Assembly (NCBI GenBank): GCA_002391385.1
Contig: DGEY01000023.1
Location: 16,772 to 25,817, forward strand
Length of the DNA: 9,046 nt
Direction: 5' to 3'
Source of the DNA: Firmicutes bacterium UBA3914
GTDB taxonomy: Bacteria > Bacillota > Limnochordia > Darwinibacteriales > Darwinibacteriaceae
The first letter of the stretch is position 1. Every line of letters starts with the position of its first letter. Under the pieces are notes generated by a model that saw only the letters and a program-made list of their open reading frames with translations, did not search any database and was not told where the DNA came from. Positions 1 through 6,256 of this stretch are shown piece by piece. Position numbers and translations under genes: made by a program.

Positions 1-437
1 ATGCCTGCCACCTGTATACCGCGCCTTCCCGCTTCCCGCAGCAGCTCCTCAATCACCGCCAGGATCTTCTCCTGGATGGGGGTCTTCCCCTCATCGGGTA
101 CATAGGCAACCTCTGCCCTGGCTGTGATCTGAGCCCCGAGATTAACCAGCACACCCGCGACAAAGGTGGTTTCCACCGCCACGCCCAGGACATGCACCGC
201 CTCTGGTACCAGCCTCAGGGCAATGGGTTTGCGCCCCAGGTCATTCTGGCCTTCGCCCATCTCCTGCACCAGCCCCGCCTCGATGAGGGCAGCTGTAATC
301 CGGGTGATGGTGGAAGGATGCAGGCCGGTAAGGCGGGCCAGCTCGGCGCGGGAGATGGATCCCGCTTCCCTGATCAAGCGGAGCACCAGCCTCGGGTTAG
401 CCTCCTGTAATACCGGCAGGCTGCCTAGAATCTCCAC
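1..437 (-). CDS. ROK-family transcriptional repressor, N-terminal part (runs off the left edge)
   Basis: The 145 complete codons visible encode the start of a NagC/XylR-type ROK repressor. Residues about 18-58 form a winged helix-turn-helix (SISRAELARLTGLHPSTITR, then a second helix ending EAGLVQE). GRKPIALRL at 69-77 is the usual linker into the sugar-kinase-like domain, whose first strand begins near VLGVAVETTF (83-92). The rest lies outside the window, so neither sugar-binding nor kinase residues can be judged. The GTG start at 437 was chosen because GGGAG stands 10 bases upstream and the protein then begins at the usual place before the HTH. Such proteins usually repress sugar genes until their sugar binds. 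The divergent isomerase gene and the nearby D-lyxose isomerase are its likely targets, by inference from position. Family assignment is firm; the effector is unknown. Confidence 0.9.
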   Translation of the reverse strand, partial: MEILGSLPVLQEANPRLVLRLIREAGSISRAELARLTGLHPSTITRITAALIEAGLVQEMGEGQNDLGRKPIALRLVPEAVHVLGVAVETTFVAGVLVNLGAQITARAEVAYVPDEGKTPIQEKILAVIEELLREAGRRGIQVAG

Positions 438-524
438 TTAACTTTTCTCCCTCTCAAAAAAGATTTATTGCCTCACGCAACATCTTCTCTTTCGGAGGGA
501 CAATTCCTGCTGTGGAATCCCGAA

Positions 525-557
525 ATTATGCCCCATTTTGGGACAAAAAAATGCCCC
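525..557. promoter_or_regulatory. Candidate ROK operator and -10 box for the repressor gene
   Basis: The heptamer ATGCCCC occurs twice in the same direction (528-534 and 551-557), 23 bp apart. Between the copies, CATTTT (534-539) and AAAATG (548-553) form an inverted repeat. On the minus strand CATAAT (530-525) is a good -10 box for the repressor gene, although no convincing -35 box stands 17 bp upstream. The first heptamer overlaps this -10, so a protein bound here could block the repressor's own transcription. The operator role is inference from position and symmetry. Confidence 0.35.
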
Positions 558-625
558 TAAACTTCCCCTTCATTGCGCCGTGCAACTTAACTGCAGAGGG
601 ATCGAGCAGCTCAAGCCATCTTCCA

Positions 626-654
626 TTGAACATGGATGGACAGTGGTTTATCAT
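626..654 (+). promoter_or_regulatory. Sigma-A type promoter for the isomerase/epimerase gene
   Basis: TTGAAC (626-631, -35, four of six consensus bases) and TATCAT (649-654, -10, five of six) are separated by exactly 17 bp. The predicted start is about 661, which leaves a leader of roughly 57 bases before the GTG start at 718. A small dyad, TTGCGCCGTGCAA (573-585), lies about 40 bp upstream of the -35 box and could be a further regulator site. Confidence 0.6.
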
Positions 655-717
655 ATCGTCAAGGAGCCATTGGTCTACATTTGATGGGCGAACGCCTTAA
701 GGGAAAGGTGGAGAGCG

Positions 718-1512
718 GTGCTTTTTGGAGTGACAACCATGACCTTTTTCTACCGTCCAATTCTGGAAGCAGTGGAAATCATCGCCAGGTGCGGCTTTGA
801 CTGCGTGGAGATCTGGGCAGACCACGCTTGGGACGAGCGGGACGGGGCCAGCAGCGCCGAGCTCAAAGCGGCACTGGCCAAGCACAACCTTAAATCCACT
901 GTACACTGCCCCATTATGGACATCAGCATCACCAGCCCCAACCGGGGTATCCGGGAGGAATCCATCCGGCAGACCCTGCGGGCCATTGATCTCGCCAAGG
1001 AACTGGGCTCCAGGCTGATTGTGATCCACCCCGGCAGTAAGTTCTCCCGCCTGGAGCGGAACGATGCACACTGGAACTACCAGGTGGATTCCATGGGAAG
1101 AATCCTGGGCTACGCCAGGGAGCAGGGCGTGCTGGCCGCGGTGGAAAACATGGACAGCGACAAAGAGGTGGTATCTGTCAAAGACTGGGGTGACTTAGAA
1201 CGCCTGTTTAGCGACGTGGGCAGCATAGAACAATGGGTAACCCTCGATGTCACCCACCTGCGGGATACGGATAGGATCCTCTCCTTCATCGCAGGGGCCG
1301 GCTCCCGCATCGCCCATGTCCATCTAAGCGATGCCACAGCAGAGCAGATGCACCTGCGCCTCGGCCAGGGCTCCCTGGACCTGCCGCGGATCGTCACCGC
1401 CCTCCGGGACGCTGGCTACCGCGGAGTCTGGTCACTGGAGTGCTTTATCCCCGACAACAACGAAGAGAAACTCAGGGAAGAACTGGCCAAGGCCCAAGCC
1501 CTGTTCAGCTGA
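718..1512 (+). CDS. Sugar phosphate isomerase/epimerase family protein (xylose isomerase-like TIM barrel)
   Basis: The 264-residue protein has the whole pattern of the xylose isomerase-like/AP endonuclease 2 TIM barrel (PF01261). In order these are MLFGVTTMTF as first strand, GFDCVEIWADH (26-36), VHCP with H63, IHPG with H104, VEN with E143, LDVTH with D177 and H180, HVHLSD with H202, and SLECF with E241. E143, D177, H202 and E241 are the expected divalent-metal ligands of sugar 3-epimerases and related isomerases. Length is normal for the family. The GTG start at 718 is supported by GGTGGAG a few bases upstream and by the first strand starting at residue 2. It is divergent from the ROK repressor and convergent with a D-lyxose isomerase, so a role in catabolising a sugar or sugar acid is likely. 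The substrate cannot be read from sequence; ketose 3-epimerase, hydroxypyruvate isomerase-like or inosose enzyme are all possible. Confidence 0.85.
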   Translation: MLFGVTTMTFFYRPILEAVEIIARCGFDCVEIWADHAWDERDGASSAELKAALAKHNLKSTVHCPIMDISITSPNRGIREESIRQTLRAIDLAKELGSRLIVIHPGSKFSRLERNDAHWNYQVDSMGRILGYAREQGVLAAVENMDSDKEVVSVKDWGDLERLFSDVGSIEQWVTLDVTHLRDTDRILSFIAGAGSRIAHVHLSDATAEQMHLRLGQGSLDLPRIVTALRDAGYRGVWSLECFIPDNNEEKLREELAKAQALFS

Positions 1513-1530
1513 AAAACGACCCTTTTCTGG

Positions 1531-1576
1531 CAAAAGAAAAGCGGGCATCACCCCGGTAGCACGGGGAGATGTCCGC
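1531..1576 (-). terminator. Probable intrinsic terminator of the D-lyxose isomerase gene
   Basis: Arms 1541-1555 and 1562-1576 form a 15-bp stem with two imperfect positions and a six-base loop. On the minus strand the stem is followed by CTTTTCTTTTG. It lies 18 bases after the minus-strand stop at 1594. The plus-strand gene ends at 1512 just before it, but on that side no T-run follows the hairpin. Confidence 0.6.
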
Positions 1577-1593
1577 CTTGGGGCTGGGCCACT

Positions 1594-2142
1594 TCACTCA
1601 GCCAGTTCAGGAATCCTTTTGATACGGGGATCAGTGAATATGTCTGAAGCGTCATCGCTGCTGGAGGAGAACTCAGAAACAATGGCTCCCTCCGGACCTG
1701 CCTGGAACCAATGTAAGGTGTTGGGGGGAAGAGTGTACTGCTCCCCCGGACTTAGGACGATTTCGTGCCACACCGTGTAATACTTCTCATCTCCAGCTGG
1801 CGGCCTCACCTGGGGATTAGGCGTGGGCTCGCCTTCCACATAGAGGTAGACCTTGCCGTAGCGGCACCGAAAGGTCTCCTCCTTGCCCGGTTCGCCGCCG
1901 ACGCGAGGGGGATGCCGGTGTTCAGGGCAGGTCTGATGGGGAAAGAGAACTAACTCTTTGGCGCAATAGCGATCTGTATTCACATAGGTCAGCAGCTGCA
2001 AGCCTGTGCGCTCAATGTCCCCCAATCCGAAATCGGCGATTTCCACCGTGGAAAACTCTTCGTCGGTGATGACGATGTTGGCTTTGGCTAGAAAATCCCT
2101 GGTCCTGGCACGCAGCTTTTGAACAGTTTGCTTAGCCAGCAA
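1594..2142 (-). CDS. ydaE: D-lyxose isomerase (D-lyxose/D-mannose ketol-isomerase, cupin fold)
   Basis: The product (182 aa) closely resembles Bacillus YdaE and the D-lyxose ketol-isomerase family (PF07385), which interconvert D-lyxose with D-xylulose and often D-mannose with D-fructose using Mn2+. Hallmark stretches are GLQLLTYVNTDRYCAKELVL (48-67), CPEHRHPP (72-79, metal ligands H75 and H77), KEETFRCRYGKVYLYVEGE (87-105, with the Glu ligand at 88 or 89), TVWHE and LPPNTLHWFQAG (138-149, ligand H144), then DIFTDPRI near the end. The frame stays open to a TTG at 2175, but TTG at 2142 is preferred because a perfect AAAGGAGG lies 7 bases before it and gives a family-like N-terminus. It has its own promoter and terminator. 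It converges with a TIM-barrel isomerase near a ROK repressor, which suggests a pentose or mannose-type catabolic locus. Enzyme identity is strong; the physiological sugar is not certain. Confidence 0.93.
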   Translation of the reverse strand: MLAKQTVQKLRARTRDFLAKANIVITDEEFSTVEIADFGLGDIERTGLQLLTYVNTDRYCAKELVLFPHQTCPEHRHPPRVGGEPGKEETFRCRYGKVYLYVEGEPTPNPQVRPPAGDEKYYTVWHEIVLSPGEQYTLPPNTLHWFQAGPEGAIVSEFSSSSDDASDIFTDPRIKRIPELAE

Positions 2143-2226
2143 TGCTTGGCCTCCTTTGCTTGCGGAATCTCCCAAATTGGCGGCTCATTGCAAAATGAAG
2201 AGAAAAGTGGAACCTTCCTGGACATA

Positions 2227-2255
2227 AGGATACCACATCCCGTCGAAGGTTTGAA
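2227..2255 (-). promoter_or_regulatory. Likely promoter of the D-lyxose isomerase gene
   Basis: On the minus strand TTCAAA (2255-2250, -35) and TATCCT (2232-2227, -10) are 17 bp apart, each matching four of six consensus bases. The predicted start is near 2220. A perfect 7-bp inverted repeat, AACCTTC (2211-2217) with GAAGGTT (2245-2251), brackets the -10 box and could be an operator. Confidence 0.45.
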
Positions 2256-2310
2256 CATCTCGCGGCGTTCGCAAGTTTACACAGCTCGTGAAATGGCACA
2301 TCACTACATA

Positions 2311-2338
2311 AAGCCTCACCCATGGTTAGGTGAGGCTT
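2311..2338 (-). terminator. Terminator hairpin at the end of the pfl operon
   Basis: AAGCCTCACC (2311-2320) and GGTGAGGCTT (2329-2338) pair perfectly over 10 bp around an eight-base loop. The hairpin begins 6 bases after the stop codon of the activase-regulator gene. On the minus strand it is followed by TATGTAG, continuing a short T-rich stretch that begins in the stem, so it is a strong stem with a weak T-tract. Confidence 0.65.
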
Positions 2339-2344
2339 ACGTGT

Positions 2345-3844
2345 TTAGAGCACATAGCTTTCCAGGGCTTCCAGGTCTTTGATGATGATCACCTTGTTGC
2401 CCACAAGTTCGATGTAACCGAGTTCTTTGAACTCTCCGAGTTTCCTGGTGATGGTTTCTCTCCTGAGGCCAGAGTAATTGCCCAGCTCCTCCCGGTTCAT
2501 GGAGAGTTCCAGACGGATGCCCTCCTGTGTCTCCTGACCGATGCGCTTGGCCAGTTTGAGCAAAAGCCCCGCGGTCTTCATGGAGGCGTTGCTGGTGGCC
2601 AGGCGCTGAATGAGGTCTTCCGCCCAGCGGATGCGCTCGAAGCTCTTCACCAAGACGCTGCGCAGCACCACCGGCGAATCGTAGAAGTACTTGTCGAAGG
2701 CCGCCTTGGGAATCACCACCACCTTGCAGTCGGTGAGGGCTTGGCCGATGTAGCGGTAGGGAGTCTGGACCAGCAGATTGAGGCCGCCCACGAAATCGCC
2801 ATCGCGGTAGATGTAGAAGATCTGTTCCTCACCGTCCATGGTGTTCACAAAGATCTTCATCTGACCCTGGTAGATGAGGTACATGAACTCAGGGGGATCT
2901 CCGGTTTTGAAGATATACTCCCCCTCCTTGATATCCGCCAGGATCACCTGCTGCAGCACATCTTCCACATCTTCTTCAGCCAGGTCACCAAAGAGGGGCA
3001 GGCCCCGCAGCACAGAAAGCAGCGCCGATCTACCCAAATCCGAGGCTGCCTTGTCCCTGCCCTGGGTGAACTTTTCCTGCTTCTTCTCTGCGTAGGCTTG
3101 GCGCTCTTCCCTGAGGCCCTGGGCAAAAATCTTGTTGGCGTAAACCTCCAGCTCCTTGGCCTTCTGCTTATCCATGGGCTCCACTCCCTCCAGCCGGTAG
3201 GGCAGACCCAACCGGGCATATTTCTCCACCCCTGAAGTATGGTAGGGGAGGATTTCAATGCGGTCCACCCGCTTCCAAATGGGCCTGATCAGCTCAATGA
3301 ACCTGCGCATGGACTCTTCGTTATCTGTAAACCCTGGCACCATAACGTGGCGCACCCAGATCTGCCCCCGAAAGCCGTTCTCCTCCAGATCCGTGAGGAA
3401 GTTCATATAGGCGGCGAAACCATCAACGGCGGTGAGCTCTGCAAAGGATGCCCGGTCAAAGGCCTTCACATCCAAAAGGAGCGTATCCACCAGGGGCAGG
3501 ATCCTCCTGTAGTACCTGGGATCACCAAAGCCAGAAGTGTCAACACAGGTATTGTAACCTTCCCGCTTAAGAATTTGCAAGCAGGCGTGGAGAAATTCCC
3601 CCTGCAGCAGGGGTTCGCCCCCCGAGAAGGTGACGCCCCCTTCTTCCCCGTAATAGGAGCGGTAGCGCTCCACCGTTTTGAGCACCTCTTCCGGGGTGAG
3701 CAGCTGACCTCCCCCCCGCCTTTGGGTATCTGGATTATGGCAGTAGGCGCAGCGCAGGGGACAGCCCTGGAGAAAGAAGATGGTCCGGGTTCCAGGGCCG
3801 TCCACCAAGCCCATGGTTTCAATGGAGTGTACGAAACCGTGCAT
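2345..3844 (-). CDS. pflA: Fusion of pyruvate formate-lyase activating enzyme and Crp/Fnr-type transcription regulator
   Basis: One unbroken 499-residue frame holds two whole proteins. Residues 1 to about 245 are the radical SAM PFL-activating enzyme: C28-x3-C32-x2-C35 binds the [4Fe-4S] cluster, SGGEP (74-78) contacts SAM, and VDTSGFG, LLLDVKAFD, RHVMVPGFTD and ILPYHTSG follow in the usual order; E. coli PflA is 246 aa. A charged linker (about 242-272) leads to a cyclic-nucleotide-binding beta-roll (about 277-395), a dimerisation helix (about 390-415) and a winged HTH (about 445-485). The recognition helix carries R462-E463-x3-R467, as in Crp. The Crp Glu72 position is Gly354 and the Ser83 position is Tyr365, so cAMP is probably not the ligand. 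Cys373 is the only Cys of this half, so no FNR-type cluster is expected. The ATG start has AGGAGG four bases upstream. It follows pflB by eight bases. Role inferred: activates PflB and controls its own operon. Confidence 0.92.
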   Translation of the reverse strand: MHGFVHSIETMGLVDGPGTRTIFFLQGCPLRCAYCHNPDTQRRGGGQLLTPEEVLKTVERYRSYYGEEGGVTFSGGEPLLQGEFLHACLQILKREGYNTCVDTSGFGDPRYYRRILPLVDTLLLDVKAFDRASFAELTAVDGFAAYMNFLTDLEENGFRGQIWVRHVMVPGFTDNEESMRRFIELIRPIWKRVDRIEILPYHTSGVEKYARLGLPYRLEGVEPMDKQKAKELEVYANKIFAQGLREERQAYAEKKQEKFTQGRDKAASDLGRSALLSVLRGLPLFGDLAEEDVEDVLQQVILADIKEGEYIFKTGDPPEFMYLIYQGQMKIFVNTMDGEEQIFYIYRDGDFVGGLNLLVQTPYRYIGQALTDCKVVVIPKAAFDKYFYDSPVVLRSVLVKSFERIRWAEDLIQRLATSNASMKTAGLLLKLAKRIGQETQEGIRLELSMNREELGNYSGLRRETITRKLGEFKELGYIELVGNKVIIIKDLEALESYVL

Positions 3845-3852
3845 GGCGCCTC

Positions 3853-6132
3853 CTACACCGCCTCGTGGAATGTGCGGTTGATCACATCCAGCTGGTGCTC
3901 CCGCTTCAGGCGGTTGAACCGCACGGCATAGCCAGATACCCTGATGGTGAGGTTGGGGTACTTCTCCGGATGCTCCATGGCATCCAACAGCAGCTCCCGA
4001 TCGAGGACGTTCACATTGAGGTGGAACGCACCGCGGCCGAAGTAGCCGTCCATGATGTTGGTGAGATTGGTGACCCTCTCAGCCATGTTCTTACCCAGGG
4101 CACTGGGCACGATGGTAAAGGTGTTGGAAATGCCGTCCTGGTTGACCTGGCGGTAGGGCAGCTTGGCCACGGAGTTCAGGGAGGCCAAAGCGCCCAGTTT
4201 GTCCGCTCCGTTCATGGGGTTAGCCCCGGGGGCAAAGGGCTCGCCCTTCTTGCGTCCATCGGGGGTGGCACCGGTCTTCTGGCCGTACACCACGTTGGAA
4301 GTGATGGTGAGCAGGGACAGGGTATGCTCAGCACCGCGGTAGGCTGGATGCCGGCGCAGAGCTTCCATGAAGTACTGGTTGATTTCCACCGCGATCTGAT
4401 CCACCCGGTCGTCATCGTTGCCGTAGCGGGGGAACTCTCCCTCCACCTCGAAGTCCACGGCGATACCGTACTCATCCCGGATGGGCTTCACCTTGGCGTA
4501 TTTGATGGCCGACAGGGAGTCGGCGGCAATAGACAGGCCCGCCAAACCAAAGGCGATATACCTGTGGACATGGGGGTCGTGCAGCGCCATCTGTCCTGCC
4601 TCGTAAGCGTACTTGTCATGCATGTAGTGAATGGTGTTCATGGTGTTCACGTAAACTTCAGCCAGCTGGTCCATGACCTGCTTGAAGGAAGCCAGAACTG
4701 TCTCGTAATCCAGCACTTCCTGGGTGTTCCTCTCGATCCCGGGCAGGACCTGTACCGGCGCTCCGGTGTTTTTGTCCCGCTTCAGCTCGTCATAGCCGCC
4801 GTTGATGGCATAGAGCAGCGCCTTGGCCAGATTGGCCCTGGCCCCGAAGAACTGCATGTCTTTGCCCACCCGCATCGCGGAGACGCAGCAGGCGATGGCG
4901 TAGTCGTCACCGTAGATGGGCCGCATCAAATCGTCGTTTTCGTACTGGATGGAGGCGGTTTTGATGCTCATGGCCGCGCAGTATTCCTTAAAGGACCGGG
5001 GCAGCTCCGTAGACCAGAGCACGGTCATATTGGGCTCCGGAGATGTTCCCAGGTTGGTGAGGGTGTGCAGGAAGCGGTAAGCGGTCTTGGTCACCAGGGG
5101 CCTGCCGTCTTCACCCATCCCGCCAATGGCCTCCGTGACCCAGGTGGGGTCGCCGGCAAACAGCTCATCGTATTCCGGTGTGCGCAGGTGGCGGACCAGG
5201 CGCAGCTTGATCACCAGCTGGTCAACGAGCTCCTGGGCAGCCTGCTCGTCCAGGATGCCCCTTTGGAGATCTCGTTCAATGTAGATGTCCAAAAAGGCGG
5301 TGTTCCGGCCCAGGCTCATGGCCGCACCGTTGTTCTCCTTGACCGCAGCCAGGTAAGCGAAGTACAGCCACTGTACAGCTTCCTGGGCGTTTTGCGCCGG
5401 GCGGCCGATATCAAAACCGTACTTGGCCGCCATGGACTTCATAGCCTCCAGCGCCCGGATCTGCTCGGTCATCTCCTCCCGCAGCCGGATGATCTCTTCG
5501 GTGGCGGGGCCGGTGAGGTTCGCCTTATCCTGCTCGCGCCTTTCCTTGAGGTAGTCCACGCCATACAGGGCCACCCGGCGGTAATCGCCGATGATTCTGC
5601 CCCGCCCGTAAGCATCGGGCAGGCCGGTGAGCAAGCCCGCGGAGCGCACTTTGCGCATCTCTTGGGTGTAGGCGTCGAAGACACCTTGGTTATGGGTCTT
5701 GCGGTATTCATTGAAGCGTGCTTCCATTTCCGGATCCATCTGGAGACCGTAGGCATCCAGGGAGTTTTTGAGCATGCGGAAGCCGCCGTAGGGGTTCATA
5801 ATCCGCTTCAGGGGCTCGTCGGTCTGGAGACCAACAATGATCTCCTTGTCCTGATCAATATAGCCAGGGGGGAAGTTGTCGATCCCGCTGAAGCGCTCCA
5901 GATCCACCTTGATGGTCTTGTTTCTCACCTCTTCTTGGATCAGGTCATTGACCCTGCTCCAGAGGCTGGCCGTTCTAGCTGTGGGTTCCGCCAGGAAACC
6001 CTCATCGCCGTAGTAAGGAGTATAATTGCTTTGGATAAAGTCGCGCACATCGATGGTCTCGCACCAGCGGCCTGGCTTAAATCCTTCCCAGGCCCGGGCC
6101 ATTTCCGGGCGCCCAAATAGGTTTTCCCGCAT
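3853..6132 (-). CDS. pflB: Pyruvate formate-lyase (formate acetyltransferase), glycyl radical enzyme
   Basis: The 759-aa product matches E. coli PflB (760 aa) throughout. It converts pyruvate and CoA to acetyl-CoA and formate in the anoxic cytoplasm. The adjacent active-site cysteines C415-C416 in IACCVSAMRVGKDMQFFGAR separate true PFL from other glycyl radical enzymes such as glycerol or choline lyases, which have a single Cys there. The C-terminal radical loop RVSGYAVRF places the radical glycine at G734, the same number as in E. coli. GTSPEPNMTVLWS (362-374) and NSLDAYGLQMDPEME (123-137) are further family signatures. The ATG at 6132 follows GGAAGGTG by seven bases. The gene is transcribed first in a two-gene operon; its stop TAG lies inside the AGGAGG of the downstream activase gene, which suggests coupled translation. 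A Crp-type site and -10 box lie upstream. No defect is seen. Confidence 0.97.
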   Translation of the reverse strand: MRENLFGRPEMARAWEGFKPGRWCETIDVRDFIQSNYTPYYGDEGFLAEPTARTASLWSRVNDLIQEEVRNKTIKVDLERFSGIDNFPPGYIDQDKEIIVGLQTDEPLKRIMNPYGGFRMLKNSLDAYGLQMDPEMEARFNEYRKTHNQGVFDAYTQEMRKVRSAGLLTGLPDAYGRGRIIGDYRRVALYGVDYLKERREQDKANLTGPATEEIIRLREEMTEQIRALEAMKSMAAKYGFDIGRPAQNAQEAVQWLYFAYLAAVKENNGAAMSLGRNTAFLDIYIERDLQRGILDEQAAQELVDQLVIKLRLVRHLRTPEYDELFAGDPTWVTEAIGGMGEDGRPLVTKTAYRFLHTLTNLGTSPEPNMTVLWSTELPRSFKEYCAAMSIKTASIQYENDDLMRPIYGDDYAIACCVSAMRVGKDMQFFGARANLAKALLYAINGGYDELKRDKNTGAPVQVLPGIERNTQEVLDYETVLASFKQVMDQLAEVYVNTMNTIHYMHDKYAYEAGQMALHDPHVHRYIAFGLAGLSIAADSLSAIKYAKVKPIRDEYGIAVDFEVEGEFPRYGNDDDRVDQIAVEINQYFMEALRRHPAYRGAEHTLSLLTITSNVVYGQKTGATPDGRKKGEPFAPGANPMNGADKLGALASLNSVAKLPYRQVNQDGISNTFTIVPSALGKNMAERVTNLTNIMDGYFGRGAFHLNVNVLDRELLLDAMEHPEKYPNLTIRVSGYAVRFNRLKREHQLDVINRTFHEAV

Positions 6133-6181
6133 GTTCTATCACCTTCCCAGCAAAAAGCTTTGCCCACTCGCAGGCAATGCT

Positions 6182-6187
6182 ATTCTA
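6182..6187 (-). promoter_or_regulatory. -10 box of the pflB promoter
   Basis: On the minus strand TAGAAT matches the -10 consensus at five of six bases. Counting seven bases on gives a start at about 6175 (a G) and a leader of about 43 bases. No -35 hexamer is present at the right spacing, as is usual for promoters that depend on an activator bound at about -41. Confidence 0.5.
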
Positions 6188-6208
6188 ACCGTTAATCTAG
6201 GAAGGCGC

Positions 6209-6224
6209 TGTGACGCGGATCACT
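6209..6224. promoter_or_regulatory. Crp-type operator upstream of pflB (TGTGA-N6-TCACT)
   Basis: The palindrome TGTGACGCGGATCACT matches the Crp consensus TGTGA-N6-TCACA at nine of ten core bases. Its centre (6216.5) lies 41.5 bp upstream of the start predicted from the -10 box, the standard position of a class II activator. An A-rich stretch on the minus strand (6225-6239) lies directly upstream of the site and may act as an UP element. The obvious binder is the Crp/Fnr half of the operon's own second product; this is inferred, not shown. Confidence 0.7.
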
Positions 6225-6256
6225 TTTTCAACTTTTTTTGATGAAGGAAACGCTCA

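Noticed and set aside
2286..2305. GTGA...TCAC near the pfl terminator as a second Crp-type site.
   Set aside because: The half-sites are nine rather than eight bases apart and lie downstream of the operon, between convergent signals with no promoter to control.
2345..3100. The C-terminal half as an Fnr-type oxygen sensor with its own Fe-S cluster.
   Set aside because: Only one Cys (C373) occurs in that half, so the cysteine set of Fnr is missing.
2330..3235. Long plus-strand frames opposite the activase-regulator fusion (also 3239-3931).
   Set aside because: They lie antisense to well-supported domains and have a repetitive His/Leu/Val-rich composition typical of shadow frames.
3865..6120. 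A 751-codon open frame on the plus strand opposite pflB.
   Set aside because: It is the antisense of a strongly conserved gene in GC-rich DNA, its translation resembles no protein, and PflB on the other strand is certain.
3853..6132. A glycerol dehydratase or choline lyase type glycyl radical enzyme.
   Set aside because: Adjacent cysteines C415-C416 and end-to-end likeness to PflB indicate true pyruvate formate-lyase.
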